Assembly (NCBI RefSeq): GCF_000787835.1
Contig: NZ_BBPP01000018.1
Span: forward strand, 79,084-143,083
DNA: 64,000 bases
From: Streptacidiphilus melanogenes
GTDB taxonomy: Bacteria; Actinomycetota; Actinomycetes; Streptomycetales; Streptomycetaceae
Reading direction: 5' to 3'
In this document: positions 52,687 to 60,057 of the stretch, piece after piece
How the letters are laid out: each line of letters opens with the position of its first letter
How positions within the stretch are numbered: the first letter of the stretch is position 1
Program-made: the position numbers and the translations under genes
Notes under the pieces: model-generated
What the model was told of the DNA's origin: nothing
The model's database searches: none
Seen by the model: only the letters and a program-made list of their open reading frames with translations

Positions 52687-52717
52687 CAGGCCCCGGAACG
52701 CGTAGTCCCAGGGCCTG
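52687..52717 (-). terminator. Candidate attenuator between bacteriocin precursor and transporter genes
   Basis: CAGGCCC-17-GGGCCTG stem 38 bp after the precursor stop; a second small stem CGGCGC-6-GCGCCG lies at 52649-52666. Together they could let the small precursor gene be transcribed more than the transporters. Confidence 0.5.
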
Positions 52718-52754
52718 ATCCCGAACCGTTCAGCTCGGCGTGGATATCCAGAAA

Positions 52755-53018
52755 TCAGATACCCGTGACCACGTTGGTCAGGTTGCTGACGGTGCCGGTC
52801 ATGCCGGCCAGGCCGGTGACCTCGGAGACCAGGCCGCCGACCGGGAGGACGGAGCCGACGCCGTTCAGCGCGTCCGAGATGCCGGACACGTGAACGCCGA
52901 GGCCGCCGACACCGTGCACGCCGGCACCGGCGCTGAGGCCGAGGCCACCGGCCACGCCGTCCAGGTCGGTGTCGTCGATCTCACGGGTCTCGACCTGCGG
53001 CGTGAAGTCGCTGCGCAT
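52755..53018 (-). CDS. Bacteriocin precursor peptide with double-glycine leader
   Basis: An 87-residue peptide, MRSDFTPQ...VVTGI. The leader is acidic (ETREIDDTDLDGVAGG) and ends in the canonical double glycine at residues 24-25, matching the LD.V.GG pattern recognised by C39 peptidases. Predicted mature peptide: residues 26-87, 62 residues, rich in Gly, Val, Ser and Leu, no cysteine, several GxxxG-like spacings (GLGVHVSG, GLAGMTG) and near-neutral to slightly acidic charge. GAGAGG lies ~10 nt before the ATG at 53018. It is the first gene of the locus, 147 bp before the adaptor. No modification enzyme is nearby, so an unmodified class II-type bacteriocin is the best reading. Confidence 0.8.
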   Translation of the reverse strand: MRSDFTPQVETREIDDTDLDGVAGGLGLSAGAGVHGVGGLGVHVSGISDALNGVGSVLPVGGLVSEVTGLAGMTGTVSNLTNVVTGI

Positions 53019-53547
53019 GAGTGTTTTTCCTCTCAATGCTCTGAGCATTTCCAGTAGCGGGAACGGGTATATGCCCGCCCCTTTCTTGGCATGATCCAAC
53101 CAGCCAGCGCTCGTATATGTCCACTCGGGGTGGCCGGGTTTTATTGTGAACGTTCGAGTCGGTTCGTGGGCGGACCCGTTTGCGAATTCGGCGGAATGAT
53201 GGGGCTGCCGTGAACGAATGCGAACAAGGTGGCGCTGTTGCGTTCGTTCTGTGATGTCCCGGAGGGCGCGGTGTGTCCGATAAGGGCACACGTGTACCCA
53301 ACGCGAAGAAGATACGGACGAACTGAGGAGCCGTCCGGAGTCTGCCGGGGCCGGTGGCCCTCGTGAAGATTCCGCGAAGCAATCGGCGGGCCACCCGCCG
53401 GATCGGCCCAGCATGCCCGGGCCGCGGGCGTCCTCGGAACCGACGATCGGCGGAGATGCGGCCCTCCGGCCGGTGGTACCCGACCACCGACCGGCTTGGC
53501 GAGGATGGGGCCCGGAACGCCCGCCCGCGCCTCAGTGGGCGGGGGCC
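53019..53547. other. Intergenic region upstream of the bacteriocin precursor, with inverted repeat
   Basis: About 530 bp; reading frames that cross it are continuations or shadows and lack starts. It holds an imperfect inverted repeat GAACGAATGCGAACA-9-TGTTGCGTTCGTTC (53212-53249), a further GAACGTTC palindrome near 53148, and two AT-rich TATA-type blocks (near 53069 and 53114) which may be minus-strand -10 elements. The regulator and promoter of the bacteriocin operon should be here. Confidence 0.5.
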
Positions 53548-53574
53548 GCCCCGGCCGTCGTGCTCGGCCGGGGC
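53548..53574 (-). terminator. Hairpin after the DUF7144 gene
   Basis: Perfect 10-bp stem GCCCCGGCCG / CGGCCGGGGC with a 7-nt loop, 15 bp beyond the minus-strand stop. Confidence 0.75.
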
Positions 53575-53588
53575 TCAAAGCCTCCGCG

Positions 53589-54008
53589 TCAGAAGTCGCT
53601 GACCCGGCGGTGGCTGGTGAGGCCCCAGATGACGAAGACGTCGACCGCGATCATCACGATCGACCAGAACGGGTAGTACGGCAGCCACAGGAACTGGGCG
53701 ATCAGGCTCAGCCCGGCGATGCCGATGCCCGCCCAGCGCGCCCAGGTCCGGTCCGCGAGCAGGCCGACGCCGGCGAGGATCGCCAGGATGCCGAGCACGA
53801 TGTGAACCCAGCCCCAGCCGGTCAGGTTGAACTGGTACACGTAGTGCGGAGTGGCGACGTACACCTTGTCCTTGGAGACCGCGGAGGCGCCCTCCAGCAC
53901 CCCCAGGACCCCGCCGACCAGCAGCAGCACCGCCGCGAACACGACGGCGCCGGCGGCCAGCCGGCCTTCGTGCGCGCCCTTTCCCTGGGTCGGAGTCGGT
54001 GTGGTCAT
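53589..54008 (-). CDS. DUF7144-family four-helix membrane protein
   Basis: A 139-residue protein with four membrane helices: AGAVVFAAVLLLVGGVLGVLEG, WGWVHIVLGILAILAGVGLLA, WARWAGIGIAGLSLIAQFLWLP and FWSIVMIAVDVFVIWGL. An extracytoplasmic loop (DKVYVATPHYVYQFNLTGWG) lies between helices 1 and 2. The WGWxHIxLG and ARWAGI patterns identify a family common in Streptomyces; the role is unknown. The ATG at 54008 is preceded by GAGGAGGCAG. It has its own terminators on each side, so it is a single-gene unit. Confidence 0.8.
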   Translation of the reverse strand: MTTPTPTQGKGAHEGRLAAGAVVFAAVLLLVGGVLGVLEGASAVSKDKVYVATPHYVYQFNLTGWGWVHIVLGILAILAGVGLLADRTWARWAGIGIAGLSLIAQFLWLPYYPFWSIVMIAVDVFVIWGLTSHRRVSDF

Positions 54009-54115
54009 CTGCCTGCCTCCTCGCAGCTCGCCCGAGGTCGTCTCGGGTCAGCCTCCGTGAGGGACCGGCGCGGAGCGACCGGACGGGGCCGTTCGGGGGA
54101 GCCGCCCGAAACGCG

Positions 54116-54153
54116 GTCGGGGCCCGGTGATCGGAGGATCACCGGGCCCCGAC
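54116..54153 (-). terminator. Strong hairpin after the DUF4190-like gene
   Basis: Perfect 16-bp stem GTCGGGGCCCGGTGAT with a 6-nt loop, 30 bp beyond the stop. Confidence 0.85.
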
Positions 54154-54183
54154 GGGGCTGCTCGGGTCAGCGGACTGCTCGGG

Positions 54184-54444
54184 TCAGGCGACGTGCCAGA
54201 TCATGCCGGGGGTGGTCGCGACCGACGCGGCCAGCACGGCGAGGTCGGCCAGGCCCAGCGCGATGCCGAGGCCGGCGCGGACCGGCCGGCCGGTGCGGCG
54301 GACCAGCGCGATCGTGGCCAGCACGATCGCGCACGGGCCGAGCACCAGGTTGAAGACGAGCAGGCCGAGCAGGCCGAGGATGAACGACGCGACGGCCATC
54401 TGGTCGGCGTCGAAGGTGCGTTGACGTTGGGTGAGGGTGTCCAC
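54184..54444 (-). CDS. DUF4190-like small membrane protein
   Basis: An 86-residue protein with two to three hydrophobic helices: MAVASFILGLLGLLVFNLVLGPCAIVLATIALVRR resembles the start of DUF4190 proteins, and AGLGIALGLADLAVLAASV follows. The GTG at 54444 has GGAG 7 nt upstream. It lies 20 bp downstream of another small membrane gene, so the two are likely one transcript. Function unknown. Confidence 0.65.
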   Translation of the reverse strand: MDTLTQRQRTFDADQMAVASFILGLLGLLVFNLVLGPCAIVLATIALVRRTGRPVRAGLGIALGLADLAVLAASVATTPGMIWHVA

Positions 54445-54464
54445 GGGTTGCTCCGGGTCGCTGG

Positions 54465-54620
54465 TCAGTGCTGCTTGCGGCGGGCGAGGCGCTCGCGGGC
54501 GCCGAAGGCGAGCAGCCAGGCGGCGATCGCGGCCGCTCCGGTCGCGAGCACGGACGTGTCGGTGTGGAAGGCCGCGCCCGGCAGCAGGCTGAGGGCGGCG
54601 AGGGCGAAAAGGAGACTCAC
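54465..54620 (-). CDS. Small two-helix membrane protein
   Basis: A 51-residue product (GTG at 54620): SLLFALAALSLLPGAAF, then SVLATGAAAIAAWLLAFGARERLARRKQH with a basic tail. Length and hydrophobicity profile are those of a real small membrane protein, and it is followed closely by the DUF4190-like gene. The ribosome site (GAAGAG) is modest. The three-copy operator lies directly upstream, so the divergent TetR protein probably controls this pair. Confidence 0.55.
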   Translation of the reverse strand: MSLLFALAALSLLPGAAFHTDTSVLATGAAAIAAWLLAFGARERLARRKQH

Positions 54621-54670
54621 GGCGAGGCTCTTCTCTGGTCTCTGGCGGAGTGTGCAGACGGCGTGAACTT

Positions 54671-54749
54671 TCAGCGAACACTTGTGATGACAACTGTTCG
54701 CTGACTTCGCCAGTCTACGCCGGGTGGCGAATTTCAGCAAACAGTTGTT
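54671..54749. promoter_or_regulatory. Three operator copies between TetR and the small membrane genes
   Basis: TCAGCGAACACTTG (+, 54671-54684), TCAGCGAACAGTTG (-, 54704-54691) and TCAGCAAACAGTTG (+, 54734-54747) share the core AACASTTGT. The first two form a 10-bp inverted repeat. The third ends just before the TetR GTG and contains the palindrome AAACAGTTGTTT. Confidence 0.7.
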
Positions 54750-54760
54750 TACTCAATGGC

Positions 54761-55381
54761 GTGAGTCACACGACAGGGGTCCGGCAGGCCCAGAAGCAGC
54801 AGTCGCGCCGCGCGTTGATGGACGCGGCCCTGCACCTGCTGGAGCACCAGAGCTTCTCCAGCCTCGGCATGCGCGAGGTCACCCGCGAGGCCGGGATGTC
54901 ACCGGCGGGCTTCTACCGGCACTTCCGCGACCTCGCCGATCTCGGGGTCGCCCTCGTCGAGGAGGCGCTCGCCAGCCTGCACGAGATGGTCCGCGCCGCC
55001 TTCAAGGAGCAGGGCGAGCCGGAGGAGCTGATAGACCACGCGGTCAGGGTGATCGCCGATCACGTCCGCGAGCACCGTGCGCACGTCCGCTTCGTCGCGC
55101 GCGAGCGGTTCGGCGGAGTGGCCCCGGTCCGCGAGGCGATCGCGGCCGAGCTGGAGCGCTTCACCGAGGAGGTGGCGCAGGCGCTGGCCGCCCAGCCGGT
55201 CTCGGCCGGCTGGGGCGCGGCGGACGTCCGGATGGTCGCCGAACTGTACGTGGACCACATGGTGCTGACGGCGGCGGCCCTGCAGCAGGCCGACGCCGAG
55301 ACGGAACGGCAGATCACCGCGACGGCCCGCCGCCAGCTGCGCCTGATCAGCGTCGGGCGGCGGCACTGGGTTTCGGGCTGA
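54761..55381 (+). CDS. TetR family regulator (FabR-like)
   Basis: A 206-residue regulator. The HTH is in RRALMDAALHLLEHQSFSSLGMREVTREAGMSPAGFYRHFRDLADLGVALVEEAL, matching the FabR-type subgroup (AGMSPAGFYRHF). The C-terminal domain contains ELIDHAVRVIADHVREHRAHVRFVARERFGGVAPVREAI. The start is GTG at 54761, immediately after the third operator copy, with no clear ribosome site; the message may be nearly leaderless. It divergently faces the two small membrane genes and likely represses both itself and them. FabR-type proteins sense fatty-acyl state; that role is only suggested here. Confidence 0.8.
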   Translation: MSHTTGVRQAQKQQSRRALMDAALHLLEHQSFSSLGMREVTREAGMSPAGFYRHFRDLADLGVALVEEALASLHEMVRAAFKEQGEPEELIDHAVRVIADHVREHRAHVRFVARERFGGVAPVREAIAAELERFTEEVAQALAAQPVSAGWGAADVRMVAELYVDHMVLTAAALQQADAETERQITATARRQLRLISVGRRHWVSG

Positions 55382-55400
55382 GCTGAGCGTCGGCCCGCTT

Positions 55401-55811
55401 TCAGCCGAGGTTGAGCTGCCAGGAGACGCCGAACCGGTCGTTCACCCAGCCGAACCGGGTGCTGAACCCGTAGGAGCCGAGCGGCATCAGCTCCTGCCCG
55501 CCCTCGGCAAGCTGTCCGAACAGCCGGTCGATCTCCTCCCCGCTGTCGCACCGGACGTACAGGGAGACCGAGGGCGTGAAGCCGAAGGCGTGCCGGGCCG
55601 GACTGTCGATGCACATGAACGACTGCCCGGCCAGGGAGAAGAGGGCATGCCGCACGGTCCCCTCCAGGCCGTCCTGGTCCGGGCCGTAGCGGTCCACGGA
55701 CACCACCTCGCCGTCGTCGAACAGCGAGGTGTAGAAGCCCATCGCCTCCTCGGCGCGGCCCTCGAACATGAGGAACGTGGTGATCTTCTGCCGGGACGTC
55801 GCGATGGCCAT
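55401..55811 (-). CDS. VOC (PhnB/DUF1338-like) metalloenzyme-fold protein
   Basis: A 136-residue protein of the vicinal-oxygen-chelate fold: ITTFLMFEGRAEEAMGFYTSLFDDGEVVSVDRYGPDQDG, ALFSLAGQSFMCIDSP and the C-terminal GWVNDRFGVSWQLNL identify the PhnB-like group. Function unassigned; family members are often single-domain and dimeric. The ATG at 55811 has GGAGGT upstream. It ends 19 bp from the convergent TetR gene. Confidence 0.8.
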   Translation of the reverse strand: MAIATSRQKITTFLMFEGRAEEAMGFYTSLFDDGEVVSVDRYGPDQDGLEGTVRHALFSLAGQSFMCIDSPARHAFGFTPSVSLYVRCDSGEEIDRLFGQLAEGGQELMPLGSYGFSTRFGWVNDRFGVSWQLNLG

Positions 55812-55956
55812 CGGGATCCACCTCCGGAGCTGGTCGCGGTGCGGGAACGCTGACGCTGTCGGGTCTACACCAGCCGGGGGCGGTATTCCCGAACCGCCGC
55901 GCATCGAGCAGGATGATCGACACCGGACATGTCAGCACCTCGGGGGGACCACGCCC

Positions 55957-57663
55957 ATGAGCAGCACACCGACGAACGCGGCGGCGACCACTGCGCGCCG
56001 CGTCGCCGACGACCACGTCGCCCGCGTCGCCGCCCTGGACCCCGGCGTGACCACCTGGTTGGGGCTGGACCCGACCGACGACCGGATGCCGGACCTCTCG
56101 CCGCAGGGATGCGACGCGCTCGCGGACCTGGCCCGTGACGCGCTGCGGCGACTGGACGCACTCCCCGGCGACGCGGCCGCGGACCCGGCCGAGCAGGTCT
56201 GCACCCGGCTGCTGCGCGAGCGGCTCACCTCCGAGCTGCAGGTGCACGACGCGGGCGAGCACTTCCGCGCGGTGCGCAACCTCCACGCCCCCGCGCACCA
56301 GCTGCGCGGCATCCTCACCCAGATGCCCACCGTCACCGAGGAGGACTGGATTCCCGTGCTCGGGCGGCTGCGCAAGCTCCCCGCCGCACTGGAGGGCCAC
56401 CGGGCCACCCTGGTCGAAGGCGTCAAGCGCGGCCTGCTGGCCGCACCCCGGCAGGCCGAGGTGCTCGCCGCCCAGCTGACCGAGTGGACCGGCGAGGAGA
56501 GCGGCACCGCCGGCTGGTTCGCCGAGTTCGTCGAGCCCGCCCCTGCGCCGCTCCGCCCGGAGCTCGACGCCGCGGCCCGTGCCGCCACGGAGGCGGTCGC
56601 CGGGTTCCGGGACTGGCTGCGCACGGACTACGCGGCCGCCGCGCAGGGCACCCCGGACGCCGTGGGCCGGGAGCGCTACCTGGTGTGGGCCCGTCAGTTC
56701 ACCGGTTCCGACATCGATCCGGCCGAGACCTACGCCTGGGGCTGGGAGGAGTTCCACCGCGTTTGGGCCGAGCTGCGCGCGGAGGCGGAGCGCGTGCTGC
56801 CCGGCGCGACGGTGCGGGAGGCGCGGGAGCACCTGAACCGGCACGGCCACATCGTGCAGGGGGCCGAAGCCATGCGGGCGTGGCTCCAGCAGATCATGGA
56901 GGACGCGATCGCGGCCCTCGACGGGACCCACTTCGACATCGCCGGACCGCTGCGCCGCGTGGAGACCCGGATCGCACCGGCCGGCAGCGCGGCCGCGCCC
57001 TACTACAGCGGCCCGAGCCTGGACTTCAGCCGCCCGGGCCGCACCTACCTGCCCTTGGCCAACGGCGACGCGCAGGAGCGGTTCCACACCTGGCGGCTGG
57101 TCAGCACCTGGTACCACGAGGGGGTCCCGGGCCATCACCTGCAGATCGCCTCCTGGGCGGCGGAGGCGGAGCGGCTCTCGCGCTACCAGGTCACGCTCGG
57201 CAAGATCAGCGCCAATGTCGAGGGCTGGGCCCTGTACGCGGAGCGCCTGATGGACGAGTTGGGCTTCCTCACCGACCCGGCGCGCCGACTCGGCTACCTG
57301 GGCAAGCAGATGATGCGCATCGTCCGGGTGATCGTCGACATCGGCATGCACCTGGAGCTGGCGATCCCGGCCCACTCCCCGTTCCGCCCTGGTGAGCGCT
57401 GGACCCCGGAGCTGGCCACGGACTTCATGGACGACTACGTCGGCATGCCGCCGGCGGCCCGGGACAGCGAGATCCTCCGCTACCTCGGCCGCCCCGGCCA
57501 GGCCATCGGCTACAAGCTCGGTGAACGCGCCTGGCTCGCCGGCCGCGAGGCGGCCCGCACCCGCCAGGGGAGCGCCTTCGACCTCAAGGCCTGGCACATG
57601 GCCGCCATCCGCCAGGGCTCCCTCGGTCTGGACGACCTGACGGACCAGCTCGCCGTGCTCTGA
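55957..57663 (+). CDS. DUF885 metallopeptidase-like protein
   Basis: A 568-residue cytosolic protein of the DUF885 family. The metal-binding motif is in WYHEGVPGHHLQI (HExxPGHH), and the downstream helix ANVEGWALYAERLMDELGF supplies the family's second Glu. The N-terminal helical region starts RRVADDHVARVAALDPGVTTWLGLDPTDDRMPDLSP. Such enzymes are predicted zinc aminopeptidases; the substrate is unknown. The ATG at 55957 follows GGGGGGACC. It is flanked by convergent/divergent single-gene units, so it is monocistronic. Confidence 0.85.
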   Translation: MSSTPTNAAATTARRVADDHVARVAALDPGVTTWLGLDPTDDRMPDLSPQGCDALADLARDALRRLDALPGDAAADPAEQVCTRLLRERLTSELQVHDAGEHFRAVRNLHAPAHQLRGILTQMPTVTEEDWIPVLGRLRKLPAALEGHRATLVEGVKRGLLAAPRQAEVLAAQLTEWTGEESGTAGWFAEFVEPAPAPLRPELDAAARAATEAVAGFRDWLRTDYAAAAQGTPDAVGRERYLVWARQFTGSDIDPAETYAWGWEEFHRVWAELRAEAERVLPGATVREAREHLNRHGHIVQGAEAMRAWLQQIMEDAIAALDGTHFDIAGPLRRVETRIAPAGSAAAPYYSGPSLDFSRPGRTYLPLANGDAQERFHTWRLVSTWYHEGVPGHHLQIASWAAEAERLSRYQVTLGKISANVEGWALYAERLMDELGFLTDPARRLGYLGKQMMRIVRVIVDIGMHLELAIPAHSPFRPGERWTPELATDFMDDYVGMPPAARDSEILRYLGRPGQAIGYKLGERAWLAGREAARTRQGSAFDLKAWHMAAIRQGSLGLDDLTDQLAVL

Positions 57664-57684
57664 CGCGGCCGAGCCGAGCCTGTC

Positions 57685-58143
57685 TCAGGCGGTCGGGGCC
57701 GGATGCGGGTCACGGAAGGTGAACGCATCCGGCCCCGAGCCGTGTTCGCGCAGCACGGCGATGCGTTCCATGGCCTCGGCGACGGTCGGCCGGTGGCCGG
57801 CCGGGACCCACCACATGGCCTGGTGCGCCTCGGTCATCCGGGTGAACCACTCGCGGCGCCGGCTGAGCACCCGCAGGTGGTCGCTGCGGTAGACGTAGTC
57901 GCGCAGCGCCTCGACCGACTCCCAGACCGAACAGTTGACCAGCAGCAGGTCGTCGGCGCCGTCCGGCCGCAGCGCGGTGGCGTCCGCGCCGTCGTCGTCG
58001 ACCATGCGCCAGACGAAGCCCGGCGACTCCTCGGCGAGTTTGTTGATCGCGGGCAGTTCCGCCACGAAGCCCGCGAGCTCGGGTCCGTCGATCGGGCCGA
58101 CGATGCGTCCGATGTTGACCTGCGCGAGATGAAAGCCAGTCAT
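57685..58143 (-). CDS. DUF3291-family protein
   Basis: A 152-residue protein with the DUF3291 pattern: FHLAQVNIGRIVGPIDGPELAGFVAELPAINKLAEESPGFVWRM, then LLLVNCSVWESVEALRDYVYRSDHLRVLSRRREWF and a C-terminal AMWWVPAGHRPTVAEAMERI. It is a ferredoxin-like/monooxygenase-like fold with no assigned reaction. The ATG at 58143 is chosen because the first strand begins there. Its 3' end is 21 bp from the convergent DUF885 gene. Confidence 0.8.
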   Translation of the reverse strand: MTGFHLAQVNIGRIVGPIDGPELAGFVAELPAINKLAEESPGFVWRMVDDDGADATALRPDGADDLLLVNCSVWESVEALRDYVYRSDHLRVLSRRREWFTRMTEAHQAMWWVPAGHRPTVAEAMERIAVLREHGSGPDAFTFRDPHPAPTA

Positions 58144-58202
58144 GGAGCAAGGATGACGGCACCCTTGCTCTATCGTCAATGAGATTTGTTTTTAGAAACT
58201 CG

Positions 58203-58892
58203 TCAGACCCTTCGAAGGGCGACGCAGCAGTGTCCTGGACCCGGTGACATCTCCGCCGACCACCGGTCCGCCGCCCCGTCCGGCCCGGCGACCAGCCCCT
58301 CGACCAGTGCCAGGTTCATCCCGCAGACCAGCGCCGGGAACTCCTCGGCGAGAGAGTGGAACGGACAGTTGCGCAGCCGCACCACGTCCTCGTCGCCCGC
58401 CTCCCGGAACGGCTCGTAGCCGTGCGCCCGGAGCGTCTCGACGGCGTCGCCCGTCGCCTGCTCCGCCCCGCGCTCGCGGGCGACCGCCTGCAGCTCGCGG
58501 TCCAGCCCGGCGCGCTCCACCGCCTCCGCCAGCAGGCGGCCGGCGGCGTCGTAGGCGCGAGGGGGCAGCGACAGTGTGTGCTCGCGCCCGGCCCGCCGGT
58601 ACAGCTTGGCGGGACGCCCGGCGCCCGGGCCGGACCGGCCCGAGAGCCGCCGGAAGACCGTCTCCAGCAGCCCCGTCTCGACGAGCCGGTCCAGGTGGAA
58701 GGCGGCGAGCGAGCGCGAGATTCCGGCGGCCTCGGCCGCGGCGTCCCGCCCGACCGCGTCGGGCGCGGCCGCGACGAACCGGTAGAGCCTGCGCCGCACC
58801 GGATCGCCGAGGGCTCCCAGCGCGGCGAGCGCCGCGTCCTCGGCGTCCTCAGGGCGCTCGGGGTGCTCGGGCTCGTGCAGCGGGTCGGTCAT
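58203..58892 (-). CDS. Winged-helix regulator with C-terminal Cys cluster (SufR-like, possible Fe-S)
   Basis: A 229-residue regulator. The N-terminal wHTH is ALGDPVRRRLYRFVAAAPDAVGRDAAAEAAGISRSLAAFHLDRLVETGLLETVF. The C-terminal domain holds Cys176 (NCPFHSLAEEFP), Cys190 (LVCGMN) and Cys222-Cys223 (GHCCVAL), an arrangement like SufR and related Fe-S-binding regulators, so redox or Fe-S control is plausible. The gene begins 9 bp after the methyltransferase stop, so the two are co-transcribed. Targets are unknown. Confidence 0.75.
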   Translation of the reverse strand: MTDPLHEPEHPERPEDAEDAALAALGALGDPVRRRLYRFVAAAPDAVGRDAAAEAAGISRSLAAFHLDRLVETGLLETVFRRLSGRSGPGAGRPAKLYRRAGREHTLSLPPRAYDAAGRLLAEAVERAGLDRELQAVARERGAEQATGDAVETLRAHGYEPFREAGDEDVVRLRNCPFHSLAEEFPALVCGMNLALVEGLVAGPDGAADRWSAEMSPGPGHCCVALRRV

Positions 58893-58901
58893 CGGACGAG
58901 T

Positions 58902-59735
58902 CTACGGTCGGTGCGCGGTGACGACGAAGTAGTCCAGGACCCGCCCCTCGTAGGCCCGTCGGAAGTTGCGCGGCCAGGTGTCCGCCGCCCACCAGCGGCT
59001 GAGCCAGAGATCCCAGCCGGGCCAGACGTCCGCGCCGATCGACTCGACGCGCACGTCCGCGAGCCCGGCCGCGGTGAACGCGTCCGCGAGAGCGGCAACC
59101 GGCCGCGCGATGTCGAGACCGTCGGCGAAGGTGGGCAGCAGCGTCGCCAGCTCCTCGGGCCGGCCGGGCACGTCGTCCACGGTGAAGAAGCTGGTGACCG
59201 CCGCGCGGCCGTCGGGCCGCAGCACGCGCGCCGTCTCCGCCGCGAAGGCGGCGAGGTCGGGGAAGTGCTGGGCGGCCTCGACGCTCAGCACGGCGTCGAA
59301 CTCGCCGTCCCCGAACGGCATCCGCTCTGCCGCGCCCTGGACGAACCGCAGCCGGCCGCGCTCCGCACGCAACAGCTCGGCGTGCGTCTCGCGCGCCCGC
59401 CGCAGCTGCTCCGGATGGATGTCCAGCCCCGTCACCGCCGTGGGTCCGTACTCCCGCAGCGTCACCGCGCACCCCATCCCGAGACCGCAGCCCACCTCCA
59501 GCACCACCGGCTCCTGCGGCAGCCCGGCGGAGTCCAGCACCCGCCGGTAGAGATCCTCCTGACTCCGCACCCGCTCCGCCTCACCGAGCGGGAGCCCGAG
59601 GTCGACCCCCCGCCAGTAGCCGAAGTTGATGAACCCTCCGGCGAACATCGGCTGCGCACTCAGATCCGTGGGCCCGTACACCTCCCGCACCGCGGCGCGC
59701 ATCCCGGTCCCGTCCTGCCGAGTCTCCTCCGCCAC
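58902..59735 (-). CDS. Class I SAM-dependent methyltransferase
   Basis: A 277-residue methyltransferase. The SAM motif I is VVLEVGCGLGMG, motif II includes VTGLDIHPEQL, then RFVQGAAERMPFGDGEFDAVLSVEAAQHFPDLAAF. An N-terminal cap (FAGGFINFGYW) resembles small-molecule O- or C-methyltransferases acting on polyketides or lipids. The GTG at 59735 with GGAGG 9 nt upstream is used. It is followed by the Cys-rich regulator in the same unit; the substrate is unknown. Confidence 0.85.
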   Translation of the reverse strand: MAEETRQDGTGMRAAVREVYGPTDLSAQPMFAGGFINFGYWRGVDLGLPLGEAERVRSQEDLYRRVLDSAGLPQEPVVLEVGCGLGMGCAVTLREYGPTAVTGLDIHPEQLRRARETHAELLRAERGRLRFVQGAAERMPFGDGEFDAVLSVEAAQHFPDLAAFAAETARVLRPDGRAAVTSFFTVDDVPGRPEELATLLPTFADGLDIARPVAALADAFTAAGLADVRVESIGADVWPGWDLWLSRWWAADTWPRNFRRAYEGRVLDYFVVTAHRP

Positions 59736-59810
59736 CGTGCCGTACCTCCCGCGAGAGCCGTCTTCAGCGAGTCGTTCCTGACCATCCTGCCTTTCCCGCA
59801 GGGTGCGATG

Positions 59811-60016
59811 TCACTCGCCGGGAACCACGCCTTCGCGTGTCACGAGGCAGAAGGGGTGCCCGACCGGGTCGGCGTACACCCGATCGCCGATGGGCTGGAG
59901 TACGACGTAACGGCCGTGTCCTCCACTCGTGAGAGCGACAGCAGGCTCTCGTAGAAGCAGGCGAGCTCGGAGGGATCGGGGCAGTCGATGACGAGAGAGA
60001 ACAGACGTCCGATCAT
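59811..60016 (-). pseudogene. VOC family pseudogene (internal deletion and frameshift)
   Basis: The first ~34 codons (MIGRLFSLVIDCPDPSELAC, then FYESLLSLSRVEDTA) match the start of VOC proteins. In a different frame, the last ~34 codons encode GRYVVLQPIGDRVYADPVGHPFC followed by LVTREG, the typical C-terminus of the same family, ending at the stop at 59811. The middle of the domain (roughly 50-60 residues) is missing and the two halves are out of frame. It looks like a decayed gene rather than a sequencing error. Confidence 0.75.
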
Positions 60017-60057
60017 GTGAGCACTATGGCGTAGGCATGGGGGTGGCGGGACGGTGT

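Noticed and set aside
52755..53018. Lanthipeptide or sactipeptide precursor
   Set aside because: The core has no cysteine, and no LanM, LanBC or radical-SAM gene lies near; an unmodified bacteriocin fits better.
53019..53414. N-terminal extension of the precursor peptide (up to 219 residues)
   Set aside because: The extra codons cross the inverted repeat and AT-rich promoter-like blocks, have atypical composition, and the ATG at 53018 has its own ribosome site and a classical leader.
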